From the NCBI RefSeq assembly GCF_004331285.1, contig NZ_SJOH01000012.1:1-64000 (forward strand): DNA of 64,000 nt, given 5' to 3'. The notes beneath the pieces are model-generated. The model saw only the letters and a list, made by a program, of their open reading frames with translations. It had not been told where the DNA came from and searched no databases. The stretch's first letter is position 1; every line of letters begins with the position of its first letter. Below are positions 8,552 through 17,843 of the stretch, one piece after another. A program made the position numbers and the translations under genes. This DNA comes from Acinetobacter sp. ANC 3781 (GTDB lineage: Bacteria; Pseudomonadota; Gammaproteobacteria; Pseudomonadales; Moraxellaceae).

Positions 8552-9367
8552 GTGATTTATAATATTCATCATTTGCACTGCGGCACTATGTGCCCTGTTT
8601 GTGGCCCTCTATTTGGGCAAAAAGGTTTACATGCCAAAGTGGTTTGTCATTGTCTGCTTGTTGAAACTGATCAAGGTTTGGTACTGATCGATACCGGTTT
8701 AGGCGTACAAGATTATCTGCACACCAAACAGCGTTTAGGATCTCTGGTTTCACGGCTGGGTCGCATCGAAAACAATTTAGAGCTGACTGCGATCGCACAA
8801 ATCCAGCGCTTAGGTTTTAGCCCTCAAGATGTTCGACATATATTAGTTTCACATCTGGATTTTGACCATGCCGGAGGTATTTCAGATTTCCCTCATGCCA
8901 CCGTACATGTGCTCTCCAGTGAATATAATGCAACGCAAAACTTATTCTCACTGAAAAATAAAGCACGCTATAAAACTCAACAATTTAAACAGCATCGTTA
9001 CTGGAACTTCATCGAACACGAACAAGGTGAGGCTTGGTTTAACTTGTATCAAGTGCAAGGCTTCCAGTTATTTCAAGATGAAATTTTATTGATTCCGCTC
9101 TTGGGTCATACTCAGGGGCATTGCGGGATTGCCATTAAGCAAAAAGAGGGTTGGCTGTTCTTCTGTGGGGATGCCTATTACTCCCACCTGCAACTCGACC
9201 CGAAAAATAAGCTGCGAACGCTAGATAAGCTGGAACGCTTCTTTGCTGAAAATAATCAGATGCGCGTAGACAACTTGCATAAAATTCAACAGCTGGCACA
9301 AACGGAAAAAAATATTGAAATCATTTGTGCTCATGATCCTGTTGAATTGGCGCGTTATTTATCATGA
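8552..9367 (+). CDS. MBL-fold metallo-hydrolase (lactonase-like)
   Basis: A 271-residue metallo-beta-lactamase-fold protein. The metal-binding motif HxxxD is visible as SHLDFDHAGG at about residues 106-115, with downstream histidines in LLGHTQGHCG and CAHD and the bridging aspartate in FFCGDAYY. The layout resembles N-acyl-homoserine lactonases and related hydrolases of the same fold, but the substrate cannot be assigned. The best start is a GTG at 8552 with only a weak ribosome site. Its stop overlaps the start of the next gene by ATGA, so the two are probably co-translated. Confidence 0.88.
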   Translation: MIYNIHHLHCGTMCPVCGPLFGQKGLHAKVVCHCLLVETDQGLVLIDTGLGVQDYLHTKQRLGSLVSRLGRIENNLELTAIAQIQRLGFSPQDVRHILVSHLDFDHAGGISDFPHATVHVLSSEYNATQNLFSLKNKARYKTQQFKQHRYWNFIEHEQGEAWFNLYQVQGFQLFQDEILLIPLLGHTQGHCGIAIKQKEGWLFFCGDAYYSHLQLDPKNKLRTLDKLERFFAENNQMRVDNLHKIQQLAQTEKNIEIICAHDPVELARYLS

Positions 9368-9945
9368 TTAAAAGAACAGTGGTTGCCATTTTACTGAGTA
9401 GCTCAAGTTTGGTGGGATGTATGACTTCGCCCACACTTTCACCGGAACAGCGTCCTCAACACTGGGGAACAGTACTTAATCCAACAGATAATTTTTATCA
9501 AATTAGCGAGCATGTGTTTCGTAGTGAACAGCCCACGGCTGAACTGATTCCGCAATTAAAAGCACATCACATTAATGTGGTGATTAATTTAAGATCCAGA
9601 AATGCTGATCTGGATGTATTGGCATCTTCCGGTTTTAAATTGGTTCATTTACCCATTCATACTTGGGCCATGTCGCGTGAAGACTTATTGCAAGTCATGC
9701 GACAGGTCCAGCAAGCCAAAGCACTCGATCAAAAGGTATTGATTCATTGTTATCATGGTTCAGACCGCACCGGTGCGAGCATTGCAATGTATCGGATTAT
9801 TTTTGAAAACTGGAAAATTGAAGATGCCCTGAGTGAGATGAAATATGGCGGCTATGGCTTTCATCCCGTTTGGATGCATATCGAAAAAATATTTAGCCCT
9901 GAAAATGTAAGATGGATTCAACAGCAACTGTCGAATCCATCTTAA
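9364..9945 (+). CDS. Dual-specificity / tyrosine phosphatase-like lipoprotein
   Basis: A 193-residue envelope lipoprotein. The signal peptide ends in the lipobox LVGC, with the acylated cysteine at residue 19. The mature part has the Cys-X5-Arg phosphatase loop HCYHGSDRTG (Cys129, Arg135) and an upstream NLRSRNADLD segment as in bacterial dual-specificity phosphatases. It would act on the outer face of a membrane, perhaps on phospholipid, nucleotide or protein phosphate; the substrate is unknown. It overlaps the preceding hydrolase gene by four bases and ends convergently with the SPOR gene 19 bases away. Confidence 0.87.
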   Translation: MIKRTVVAILLSSSSLVGCMTSPTLSPEQRPQHWGTVLNPTDNFYQISEHVFRSEQPTAELIPQLKAHHINVVINLRSRNADLDVLASSGFKLVHLPIHTWAMSREDLLQVMRQVQQAKALDQKVLIHCYHGSDRTGASIAMYRIIFENWKIEDALSEMKYGGYGFHPVWMHIEKIFSPENVRWIQQQLSNPS

Positions 9946-9964
9946 TTTTTAGCTTAGGCTCGAT

Positions 9965-10999
9965 TTAGCGCTTGTCTAAAGGCACCCATTCAATCACCCA
10001 TGCAGACTTCATTCCCAAGCTGGCATCATTGTTGATTTTCTTGCGTGCAGCATCTGCAGAATCTCGGTCTTTAGAGGGTCCGACCATAATGCGAATCCCT
10101 TTCGATGTTGGGCTTTTGGTGACTTTGTAGCCCTTAGCTCGTAGCTTAGATGCCACGGCATCTGCATTGGCTTCATTTGCAGCCAAAGCTACTTGTACCA
10201 TCCATTGTTTATCGCCATTTTCCAACAGATCACGTGCTTTTTCAGCCTCTGCCTTTTTCTTGGCATCCGCCTCACGTTTTTCTTCTGCTTTTTTCTTTTC
10301 TGCTAGCGCTTTCTGTTCAGCCTCGGCTTTCTTCTCTGCTTCCTGCTTTTCAGCTGCCTTACGTTTTACTTCAGCAGCCTGTTTGGCTTTCTCATCAGCT
10401 GCTTTTTTCTCTGCCGCTTTCTTTTCAGCCGCTTTGATATCTGCTAATTTTTTATCCGCTTCGACTTTACGGTGATCTTCAAGTGCTTTTTTATCAGCAT
10501 CAGTTCTCTGTTGTTGAGCTTTCTGCTGATCTAACTTTTTTTGCGCAAGCACCTTTTCTTCAGCTAAACGCTTTTGTTTAACCTTTTCATCCTCAATCAG
10601 TTCAGGAGGAATATTGTCTGAACTCTGCTGTGCACCCGTACGATGGGCATTTAAAGCCGCATATTCTTCTGCCGCTTTACGTGCAGCATCTGCTTCAGCC
10701 TGTTGCTGCATCACTAAAAATTCAGCAGCACGTGCTTCTTGTTCTGCGACTGCTTTTTCACGGCCGCGACGTTGCTCTTCAAGCAAACGCTTTTCTGTTT
10801 CAACATCGACCGTCAAAGCCTGTAGCTGAACCATTTCGCCTTCTGGAGCAGGCTTTTGCTGCGTGACTTGAGCTGCAAGCTCAGGGGTGTTCAGTTCGTT
10901 TTGATATATTTCTTCTTTGCCTTTCAGGAGCAATGCTGCCAATAAAACACCACCACCTAATAAAACAACGCCACCCATCCAGCGTTGTTTGCTATTCAT
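9965..10999 (-). CDS. SPOR-domain membrane protein with long charged coiled coil
   Basis: Likely cell-envelope protein that binds denuded peptidoglycan at the division septum through its C-terminal SPOR domain (about the last 75 residues, beginning near KQWMVQVALAAN). A single membrane segment lies at residues 8-26 (GGVVLLGGGVLLAALLL). Between them is a roughly 200-residue Ala/Glu/Lys/Gln-rich helical stretch with many KKAEAEK-type repeats, probably a rod across the periplasm. I placed the start at 10999 because GGAAG lies seven bases upstream and the ATG overlaps the folC stop as ATGA; the upstream in-frame ATGs lack a ribosome site. It is the last gene of the trpA-accD-folC operon. The family often sits before cvpA-purF, which are absent here. 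Confidence 0.87.
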   Translation of the reverse strand: MNSKQRWMGGVVLLGGGVLLAALLLKGKEEIYQNELNTPELAAQVTQQKPAPEGEMVQLQALTVDVETEKRLLEEQRRGREKAVAEQEARAAEFLVMQQQAEADAARKAAEEYAALNAHRTGAQQSSDNIPPELIEDEKVKQKRLAEEKVLAQKKLDQQKAQQQRTDADKKALEDHRKVEADKKLADIKAAEKKAAEKKAADEKAKQAAEVKRKAAEKQEAEKKAEAEQKALAEKKKAEEKREADAKKKAEAEKARDLLENGDKQWMVQVALAANEANADAVASKLRAKGYKVTKSPTSKGIRIMVGPSKDRDSADAARKKINNDASLGMKSAWVIEWVPLDKR

Positions 11000-12279
11000 T
11001 GACATTCTTCCAAATACTCCCATACCGCTTCTAAGGTATGAAATGAACCACATACCAAGATCAGCTGATTATTTTTAGTTTCATTCAGCGCTGATTTAAA
11101 AGCCAATTGAACACTTTCGAAATGCTGTACTGTTTCGCCCTGTAGCGCTTCATCGAGCTGTTCGACTGCTGCTGCTCGCGGAACTGCTAATGGAGCAATT
11201 TTCCATGTTAAAACAGTATCTTTCAACAACTCTGTGACAGAATTGATGTCTTTATCTGCCAACATGGAAAAAACACTGATCACTTCTGTGTACTGTTTAT
11301 TGTATTCCAGGAATTTTCGCAACTGATTTAACAAAAAATCTACGCCGTGCGGGTTATGGCCGGCATCAAAGATTACCGTTTTGCCCTGAATCTGGCGAAT
11401 TTCAAAGCGACCTGGCAATTTTGCATTTTGAATGCCTTGTGCAATGGCATCTTGAGTCACTTTTAGGCCACTGATCAAAATCGCTGCAACTGCTGTGGAA
11501 ATATTTTCTAACGCCAAAGAGCCTGTCGGTAATTTTAAAGTCGTACCTGAAGAAGCAAACATCCAGGCTTGACCATCATCCGTATATTGGTAGAAATAAT
11601 CACGATTGACTGCAAATAATTGGGCCTGACATTCATTAACTTTATTTTGGATAGCGTGTGGAAGGTGTTGCGCACCAGCAAAAATTACAGGAATATTCGG
11701 GCGAATAATTCCGGCTTTTTCAAAAGCAATTTTTTCAATTGTGTCGCCCAGCCAATCGGTATGATCTAAGCCAATATTGGTAATCACTGCGACATCTGGC
11801 TCAATCACATTGACCACGTCTAAGCGGCCACCCAGTCCGACTTCAAGTACCCAGACATCACATTGTTTAGCTTTGAAAATAACAAAAGCGGCAAGTGTGG
11901 TGGCTTCAAAGAAAGAAAGGCTTAAATCACATGCTCGACGGGCGTGATCCACTTGCACAAACGCATCTACTAACGTCTGGTCATCCACTTCAATACCCGA
12001 CAATTTCACCCGCTCGTTAAAACGGTAAATATGCGGTGATTGATATAATCCCACTTGATAGCCCTGCGCATTTAAAATGGCAGCTAAAGTGGTGGTGGTG
12101 GAGCCTTTACCATTGGTACCCGCTACGGTTATAACTTTCGCCTGTGGACATGTCACACCCAACTTTTCAGCCACTGGAATGACGCGTTCCAGACCTAAAT
12201 CAATCCCCGTAACGTGAACATGGCTCCAATAATCGAGCCATGTGTTTAAAGAGTCTGTTGCAAGTGGTGCTGTGTTCAA
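10996..12279 (-). CDS. folC: Bifunctional folylpolyglutamate / dihydrofolate synthase FolC
   Basis: Adds L-glutamate to dihydropteroate and then further glutamates to tetrahydrofolate, with ATP, in the cytosol. The 427-residue length matches the family. The ATP-binding P-loop TVAGTNGKGSTTT lies near residues 50-62, and the ligase signature EVGLGGRLDVVN near 145-157 is intact, as is FDAGHNPHG near 305. It overlaps accD upstream and the SPOR gene downstream, each by four bases, so it is translationally coupled. The accD-folC order is conserved in many gamma-proteobacteria. Confidence 0.96.
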   Translation of the reverse strand: MNTAPLATDSLNTWLDYWSHVHVTGIDLGLERVIPVAEKLGVTCPQAKVITVAGTNGKGSTTTTLAAILNAQGYQVGLYQSPHIYRFNERVKLSGIEVDDQTLVDAFVQVDHARRACDLSLSFFEATTLAAFVIFKAKQCDVWVLEVGLGGRLDVVNVIEPDVAVITNIGLDHTDWLGDTIEKIAFEKAGIIRPNIPVIFAGAQHLPHAIQNKVNECQAQLFAVNRDYFYQYTDDGQAWMFASSGTTLKLPTGSLALENISTAVAAILISGLKVTQDAIAQGIQNAKLPGRFEIRQIQGKTVIFDAGHNPHGVDFLLNQLRKFLEYNKQYTEVISVFSMLADKDINSVTELLKDTVLTWKIAPLAVPRAAAVEQLDEALQGETVQHFESVQLAFKSALNETKNNQLILVCGSFHTLEAVWEYLEECQ

Positions 12280-13172
12280 GGCAAATTCATCAGTTTCGCG
12301 ACAATACGAGAGACTGTATCACGTAATGCGTGACGATGAACAATTTGATCGACTACACCATGATCAAGCAAATATTCGGCACGTTGGAACGGTTCTTCCA
12401 GTTTTTCACGTACAGTTTGCTCAATTACACGCTTACCTGCAAAACCAATCATGGCTTTAGGTTCAGCGATATGCACATCACCCAACATTGCAAGTGAAGC
12501 GGTTACACCACCATATACTGGATGGGTTAATACCACTAAATACGGTAAACCTGCATCTTTCATGCGTTGAATCGCTGCTGAAGTACGCGCCATTTGCATA
12601 AGCGACAACATGCCTTCCTGCATACGTGCACCACCCGATGCCGCGAAGCAGATTAAAGGTTGTTTCTCTTTAATTGCACGTTCAGCCGCTTGCACAAAAC
12701 GGTCACCGACCACAGTACCCATTGAACCGCCCATAAAGTCGAATTCAAATGCACATGCGATTAAAGGAATGCCTTTCAGTAAACCTTGCATCACCACTAA
12801 GGCTTCAGTTTCCCCGGTTTTCTTTTGTGCTTCAGACATACGGTCTGGATATGCCTTGCTGTCGACAAATTTGAGTGGGTCTTTGGCCACAAATTCCTGA
12901 CCCAGTTCATTTTGAACCTGATCAAAGAACCAGTTTAGGCGATCACGTGCCTTCATACGCAAATGTTCGTCGCATTGTGGGCAAACATAAGCGTTAAATG
13001 ACATGGCTGTACGAGTAACCAGTGCGTGACATTCAGGGCACTCAATGGTTGGCTCTGTAAAAGTTGCCTTAAGGGCTGTTTGCTCATCCGGAGTGTGAAT
13101 ACCCGGAACATGACGTTCCGTCCACGGCGTCGCTGGGCTTAGAATTTTGCCTATTTTCACTTCTTGATTCAT
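12276..13172 (-). CDS. accD: Acetyl-CoA carboxylase carboxyltransferase beta subunit AccD
   Basis: Carboxyltransferase subunit that, with AccA, moves carboxyl from biotin-BCCP to acetyl-CoA to give malonyl-CoA for fatty-acid synthesis. The 298 residues include the N-terminal zinc ribbon with paired cysteines (CPEC at about 44-47 and CPQC near 63-66) and the crotonase-like core with GGSMGTVVGDRF and ASGGARMQEG. It overlaps trpA and folC by four bases on each side. This operon would couple malonyl-CoA supply to tryptophan and folate genes only at the transcription level. Confidence 0.97.
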   Translation of the reverse strand: MNQEVKIGKILSPATPWTERHVPGIHTPDEQTALKATFTEPTIECPECHALVTRTAMSFNAYVCPQCDEHLRMKARDRLNWFFDQVQNELGQEFVAKDPLKFVDSKAYPDRMSEAQKKTGETEALVVMQGLLKGIPLIACAFEFDFMGGSMGTVVGDRFVQAAERAIKEKQPLICFAASGGARMQEGMLSLMQMARTSAAIQRMKDAGLPYLVVLTHPVYGGVTASLAMLGDVHIAEPKAMIGFAGKRVIEQTVREKLEEPFQRAEYLLDHGVVDQIVHRHALRDTVSRIVAKLMNLP

Positions 13173-13972
13173 ACTAACTCATCGAGCGCGGCTCGAAGCT
13201 CCTTGACTTTATTAACCGTTTCAAAAACAGCTTGTTCTGGCGCTAAGTTGGCAAATTGTTTAACAAAAGCACTGCCGACAATGACTGCATCAGCCGCTAC
13301 ACCCATGGCTTTAGCAGAGGCAGCATCACTAATACCAAAACCGACACCTACAGGAACGTCAGTCACAGCTTTAATTTTCTGGATACGGGCTGCAGCTTCA
13401 GATACATCTAAAGTTGCTGCACCGGTTACCCCTTTCAAGGACACATAGTAGATAAAGCCACTGGCTTGTTTCGCCACATGCTGAATACGTTGATCAGTAG
13501 AGGTAGGCGCAAGCAAGAAAATTTGATCCATGTCGAATTTTTTCAACACATCATCTAAATTTTTTGCTTCTTCTGGTGGCAAATCCACCAGCAGTACACC
13601 ATCTACACCACATTCATTCGCAACTGAAACAAACTTTTCATAACCAATCACTTCGACCGGGTTTAAATACCCCATCAAAACCACTGGTGTTTCTGTATCT
13701 TTCTGACGGAACTCTTTGACCATGTTCAAAGCGTCTAGGGTATTGGTTCCGCCTGCCAATGCACGTTCTGCTGCAAGGGCAATCACCGGACCATCTGCCA
13801 TAGGGTCTGAAAACGGAAGACCAAGTTCAATCACATCTACCCCTGCCTCAACCATTTGATGTAACAATGGAACAGTTACTTCTGGATGAGGGTCACCAGC
13901 CATTACATAAGAAACCAGCGCTTTACGCTGCTGAGATTTAAGCTGTCCAAAACGAGTGGCTAAACGTGACAT
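13169..13972 (-). CDS. trpA: Tryptophan synthase alpha chain TrpA
   Basis: Cleaves indole-3-glycerol phosphate to indole, which passes to TrpB. With the start at 13972 the protein has 267 residues, as in E. coli (268). The catalytic Glu lies in VIELGLPFSDPMADGP (near 50-65) and the Asp in LVDLPPEE. The phosphate-binding GVGFGISDA is present. An upstream in-frame ATG at 14077 would add 35 unconserved residues, and AAGGAAAG precedes 13972. It leads an overlapping operon with accD, folC and the SPOR gene. Its partner trpB is 6 kb away in a separate unit. Confidence 0.95.
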   Translation of the reverse strand: MSRLATRFGQLKSQQRKALVSYVMAGDPHPEVTVPLLHQMVEAGVDVIELGLPFSDPMADGPVIALAAERALAGGTNTLDALNMVKEFRQKDTETPVVLMGYLNPVEVIGYEKFVSVANECGVDGVLLVDLPPEEAKNLDDVLKKFDMDQIFLLAPTSTDQRIQHVAKQASGFIYYVSLKGVTGAATLDVSEAAARIQKIKAVTDVPVGVGFGISDAASAKAMGVAADAVIVGSAFVKQFANLAPEQAVFETVNKVKELRAALDELV

Positions 13973-14336
13973 AAGGCTATGCTTTCCTTGAATTATTAAA
14001 AAACTGAGGAGTTGGCTTTGTAGAAATACAAGACAACGCATTGTAACGCTATTTTTTACCCATTGAACAGAGTCCAAACATTTCGCGATACATTAGACTG
14101 ACAATCTCATTTTTTCAGAACAATCCGAGAACACCATTTACTGATATTTACGATTTTTTCTCAATGATCAAAGATGCCTAATTTTGCTATTTAAAAAAAT
14201 ATCCAACGTTAAGATAAACTTATTTTTATTAGTAAAAAATTGATAAAAATAATTGAGTTAGCTTTTACGTTTAATGTTTTATCTAATAGCAAAACCTGCT
14301 CTATACTACGCACGATTTTTCTTTTTCCTATTTTAT
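13973..14336. promoter_or_regulatory. Divergent region trpA / antiporter, with a candidate trpA promoter
   Basis: Leftward, TTCAAT (14067-14062) and TACAAT (14045-14040) with a 16-base spacer form a plausible promoter for the trpA operon, giving a leader of about 60 bases. No trp leader peptide with repeated Trp codons is apparent. The right half (14100-14336) is very AT-rich and no clear signal is seen in it. Confidence 0.45.
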
Positions 14337-15668
14337 ATGACTTCCGACTCCCAAGGTGAAGTGCACGCTCGCGCGCTGGCACTGCTCCCTCTTATTGTAT
14401 TTTTAGCCATTTTTTTAGGCAGTGGTCTCTATCATTCCATCATTGGTACCGAGTTTGCTTTTTATCAGGTTAAAGCACCGGTGGCGGCTCTGCCGGCCAT
14501 TATTCTTGCCGTGCTGATTTACCGTGGAAAATTAAATACCGCCATTGATGAATTTTTAAAAGGTGCCAGTCATCCCAATTTAATTCTGATGTTTATGGTG
14601 TTTATGCTGGCCGGGGCATTTGCCAGTACCACAAGTGCCATTGGCAGTGTTGATGCGACGGTGCAACTGGGGCTTTCGATTATCCCACCGTCATTTGTGC
14701 TTCCGATGCTGTTTATTATTTCGGCATTTATTGCAACAGCGATGGGGACTTCCATGGGCACCATTGCTGCCTGTGCCCCGATTGCTTTTGGGTTTTCCCA
14801 AGTTACCAATATTGAAGCAGTCTATGCCATCGGTGCAGTGGTGGGGGGTGCCATGTTTGGCGACAACTTATCCATGATTTCAGACACCACCATTGCCGCA
14901 ACCAGCAGTCAAAAAGTTCAGCTACGCGATAAATTCAAAATCAATGTCTGGATTGCGGTTCCTGCCGCTGTGCTGGCTATTCTGATTTATACATTTGTTA
15001 GCCATGATTCACAAACCATTGCATATAAAACTTATGACCTGTGGCTGATTTTGCCTTATGTGGCGGTATTCTTTTTGGCATTCTCACGTTTACATGTACT
15101 GGCAGTTCTAACTATTGGCGTTCTGCTTTCAGGCTTGACTGGCATTATGGTCGACCCTGATTTTGGCGTATTAAAGTTAAATACTGCAATCTACGACGGT
15201 TTTGTCGGCATGTTTGAGGTTGCGCTTCTTTCGATGTTCCTAGGCGGTTTATCTGCCATTATGCAAAAAGAAGGCGGACTGCAATGGCTTATCCAACGTA
15301 TTTATAGCATTACCCAGTTATTTAAAGTTGGACGCCAGCGTGCCGGTGAACTGGGGGTGAGTTTTCTGGTGGTATTCGCCAATCTGTTCGTTGCCAACAA
15401 TACCGTTGCGATTATTTTATCTGGTGACATGGCACGTGAAGTGGCGAAAGAATACGGCGTAGATCCTAAACGCGCCGCAGCATTACTGGATATTTTTTCC
15501 TGTGTGGTTCAAGGCATAATTCCATATGGTGCGCAATTACTGCTGGCCTGCTCTATTGCAAAACTGTCACCTATCGAGTTGATCGGGCACATTTACTATT
15601 GCTGGGTATTGGCAATTGTGGCGATCTTGGCCATCGCATTTCGCTTCCCCCGATTCAAACCTGCTTAA
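14337..15668 (+). CDS. NhaC-family Na+/H+ antiporter-like membrane protein
   Basis: A polytopic inner-membrane transporter of the NhaC/ion-transporter superfamily, about 443 residues with some eleven hydrophobic segments. Typical features are the polar, small-residue-rich loops TAMGTSMGTIAACAP and GGAMFGDNLSMISDTT in the first half and VANNTVAIIL in the second, which form the two inverted re-entrant regions. It probably exchanges sodium for protons or carries a dicarboxylate or amino acid; the ion is not certain. I prefer the ATG at 14337, where homologues start, over one at 14274, although neither has a good ribosome site. A terminator follows directly. Confidence 0.82.
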   Translation: MTSDSQGEVHARALALLPLIVFLAIFLGSGLYHSIIGTEFAFYQVKAPVAALPAIILAVLIYRGKLNTAIDEFLKGASHPNLILMFMVFMLAGAFASTTSAIGSVDATVQLGLSIIPPSFVLPMLFIISAFIATAMGTSMGTIAACAPIAFGFSQVTNIEAVYAIGAVVGGAMFGDNLSMISDTTIAATSSQKVQLRDKFKINVWIAVPAAVLAILIYTFVSHDSQTIAYKTYDLWLILPYVAVFFLAFSRLHVLAVLTIGVLLSGLTGIMVDPDFGVLKLNTAIYDGFVGMFEVALLSMFLGGLSAIMQKEGGLQWLIQRIYSITQLFKVGRQRAGELGVSFLVVFANLFVANNTVAIILSGDMAREVAKEYGVDPKRAAALLDIFSCVVQGIIPYGAQLLLACSIAKLSPIELIGHIYYCWVLAIVAILAIAFRFPRFKPA

Positions 15669-15686
15669 TTTCAATAGACATTTTAA

Positions 15687-15713
15687 AAGCGGCCTAAGCA
15701 GGTCGCTTTTTTT
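15687..15713. terminator. Bidirectional terminator between antiporter and AraC genes
   Basis: AAGCGGCCT / AGGTCGCTT arms (one G-T pair) around AAGC, with T-runs on both strands. It serves two convergent genes. Confidence 0.75.
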
Positions 15714-16749
15714 ATGGCTCCGCTGATGCTTTCAACTGTTGCTTTCTGCGCAATAAGGTTTGTCCGCTATAGGCTTTATAGGCCCGTGCCAAGGCAGACT
15801 GATCCGAATAGCCCAATTGCATGGCAATATCGGTCAGTGGTATGTCCTGCTGCAGCAACTGTTCACAGCGCTTCATACGCTCCATCTCAACAATCTTCTT
15901 AAAAGAGGAGTTGAGGTCATTCAATTGCCGTTGCAATGTCCGCGCAGAGACATGCAATTCATTGGCAATCTGCTCAATTTTGGGCACACTCTTTTGCACA
16001 CGTAAATACTCCGCTACTCTCATATGAATGTGCTGATCTAAATTTTCATATCGGGGTTTGGAAGCAATGGCTTCTTCTGCCTGGCGCAGTAAAAGTTGCA
16101 TTAAAGAAGGGTCAGCCAGTTCCGATTTTAAATCCAGGCTGTCCGAACTAATTACAAAAGAATATTGGGCATGACCAAAGCCAACTTCACAGCCAAAAAA
16201 CTTTTCATAATGATAGCGCGCCATCTGAGGTATATGTGCAAACTGCATACTCAGCAATTGCAAAGATGCGGGGAAAATTTGCTTGGCCAAATGTGCCATA
16301 CATGCTGAAGTCAGCTCATTAATCATTGCATATCGTGCATCATGTAACGGCCATGAGAGATAAATCTTTTTATCCTGATGCAGCATTTGCATCGGAATAA
16401 CTGCTGCGCCATCAATCACCAGACGGCTAAAACGAATAATGTTGTGCAAGGCTTCGGCCACGCTATTACTCCGCGAGGCCATATAGCCCAACACACCAAA
16501 ATGTTCAGGACGAATCAACCGAGCCATTTCCAGAACCAGTTCTGGGCAATGTAAATGTTGACGGGTAAGTTCTATCACCTCTAAAAAAAATGAATAGGTC
16601 GATTGCGAATCAATCGGCAAGGACAAGACATGACGCAATTGGGTTTGATGCTGCGCCAGAAATGGTAAGGCAAAAATATCCATCCCTTGTTGCAGCAAAT
16701 ACATATTTAGCAGCTGAAAATAACCATTGGGAATCTGCAGGTCTTGCAC
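15712..16749 (-). CDS. AraC-family transcription regulator
   Basis: A 345-residue regulator of the OruR/ArgR-like subgroup. The N-terminal 200 residues form the arabinose-binding-like sensor domain (RLIRPEHFGVLGYMASRS near 84-101 is characteristic). The C-terminal 100 residues hold two helix-turn-helix units, IANELHVSARTLQRQL and IAMQLGYSDQSALARAYKAYSG. It is divergent from the predicted diiron hydrolase at 16885, 135 bases away, an arrangement that usually means the regulator controls that neighbour. The inducer is unknown. Confidence 0.9.
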   Translation of the reverse strand: MQDLQIPNGYFQLLNMYLLQQGMDIFALPFLAQHQTQLRHVLSLPIDSQSTYSFFLEVIELTRQHLHCPELVLEMARLIRPEHFGVLGYMASRSNSVAEALHNIIRFSRLVIDGAAVIPMQMLHQDKKIYLSWPLHDARYAMINELTSACMAHLAKQIFPASLQLLSMQFAHIPQMARYHYEKFFGCEVGFGHAQYSFVISSDSLDLKSELADPSLMQLLLRQAEEAIASKPRYENLDQHIHMRVAEYLRVQKSVPKIEQIANELHVSARTLQRQLNDLNSSFKKIVEMERMKRCEQLLQQDIPLTDIAMQLGYSDQSALARAYKAYSGQTLLRRKQQLKASAEP

Positions 16750-16884
16750 AATTTATCCTTACTTTTTTGACATTTTAAATTTTCACTTTGGCGTAAAATG
16801 TATAAAAAATGGCAAGTCCTGTCAAAACAAAATTAAAAAAGCCCGACATACTGTAGTTATCCAAGGCGATTTAAGTAAAATAAA
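16750..16884. promoter_or_regulatory. Divergent control region with candidate operator
   Basis: TTTTGACA at 16765-16772 and its inverse TGTCAAAA at 16820-16827 form an 8-bp inverted repeat with a 47-base gap between the two start codons. Such spaced half-sites could serve the AraC-type regulator. This is read from symmetry alone. Confidence 0.35.
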
Positions 16885-17763
16885 ATGAATACTATTGCCC
16901 AATACCAAGTCGAACCTGTGGTTCGCAGCAATCTTGATTTTAAACTGCATGAAGTACCGCGTTTCTGGTTTGGAGGTGATCCCTTTATCACTCGGGTATT
17001 TGATGCTCTCAGCCTGACTTTCCCCGATGGAGAACGTTACTTTATTCAGTCTGTGCGTCTGTTTCGCGATCAAATTACCGATCCAGATTTAAAGCTTCGG
17101 GTCGCAGACTTTATCCGTCAAGAAGCCCAGCACGGCATCGCGCATGAAAAAATGAACCAGGTTATAAAAGCACAAGGCATGCCGGTGGAGAAATTTATTC
17201 AGCGTTTAAATAAAATTTTTAAATTCGAACTGGAAAAACGCTCACCTCAATACAACATTGCCATGACGGCGGCAGCTGAGCATTTAACTGCGCTGATGGC
17301 AGAAACTTTTTACAGTCATCAAGAAACCTTGCGTGATGCACATCCCTATGTTCGTGCTCTGTTGGCATGGCATGCGATTGAGGAAATGGAACATCGTGAT
17401 GTGGCATTTGATGTCATGAAACAGGTGGGTAATGTGCCTGAAACCACACGCAAATTCACCCTGGCATGGACCACCACATTAATGTTTGGTTTTACCCTTT
17501 ACCGCGCCAACATAATGTTAAAATATGATGGTTTTACGCCTTTGCAGCGTCTGCAAATGAACATTCGCGGCTTACCCTGGTTTTTTGGTAAAAACGGCAA
17601 GCTGAGCAAAATGAGCAAGCAATATCGTGACTGGTTTAACAAAGACTTTCACCCTAGCCAACATCCGGTAATTGCCCAATATGATGTGTGGGTAAAAACT
17701 TTAGAAGATACAGGTGATCCAATTCAGGCTGGAGAGGCTTTTTGGCGGGCAGCGAAAGACTAA
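16885..17763 (+). CDS. Predicted metal-dependent hydrolase (PF10118 / COG3687)
   Basis: A 292-residue protein of the widespread but poorly characterised COG3687 family. Helical segments carry carboxylate/histidine pairs of ferritin-like diiron type: RQEAQHGIAHEKMN near 75-90 and HAIEEMEHRDVAFD near 160-173. The reaction is not established. Homologues often lie near fatty-acid or hydrocarbon genes and AraC regulators, as here. The final third contains one possible hydrophobic segment, which suggests membrane association. A strong hairpin terminator follows. Confidence 0.85.
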   Translation: MNTIAQYQVEPVVRSNLDFKLHEVPRFWFGGDPFITRVFDALSLTFPDGERYFIQSVRLFRDQITDPDLKLRVADFIRQEAQHGIAHEKMNQVIKAQGMPVEKFIQRLNKIFKFELEKRSPQYNIAMTAAAEHLTALMAETFYSHQETLRDAHPYVRALLAWHAIEEMEHRDVAFDVMKQVGNVPETTRKFTLAWTTTLMFGFTLYRANIMLKYDGFTPLQRLQMNIRGLPWFFGKNGKLSKMSKQYRDWFNKDFHPSQHPVIAQYDVWVKTLEDTGDPIQAGEAFWRAAKD

Positions 17764-17791
17764 ATATTAAATATCTATTCAGTTCAGACTC

Positions 17792-17824
17792 ACCAAGTTC
17801 AGATCAATCTGAACTTGGTTTTAT
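17792..17824. terminator. Terminator between convergent genes
   Basis: A 12-bp stem, ACCAAGTTCAGA / TCTGAACTTGGT, with a TCAA loop and a T-rich tail on the plus strand. It can work for the hydrolase and, less well, for the DUF2804 gene. Confidence 0.8.
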
Positions 17825-17843
17825 TATTTCTGCTCGGTATGTA

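Noticed and set aside
10150..10866. Several plus-strand ORFs opposite the SPOR gene
   Set aside because: They are shadows of the Lys/Glu/Ala-rich coiled coil, giving Phe/Ser/Ala-rich nonsense.
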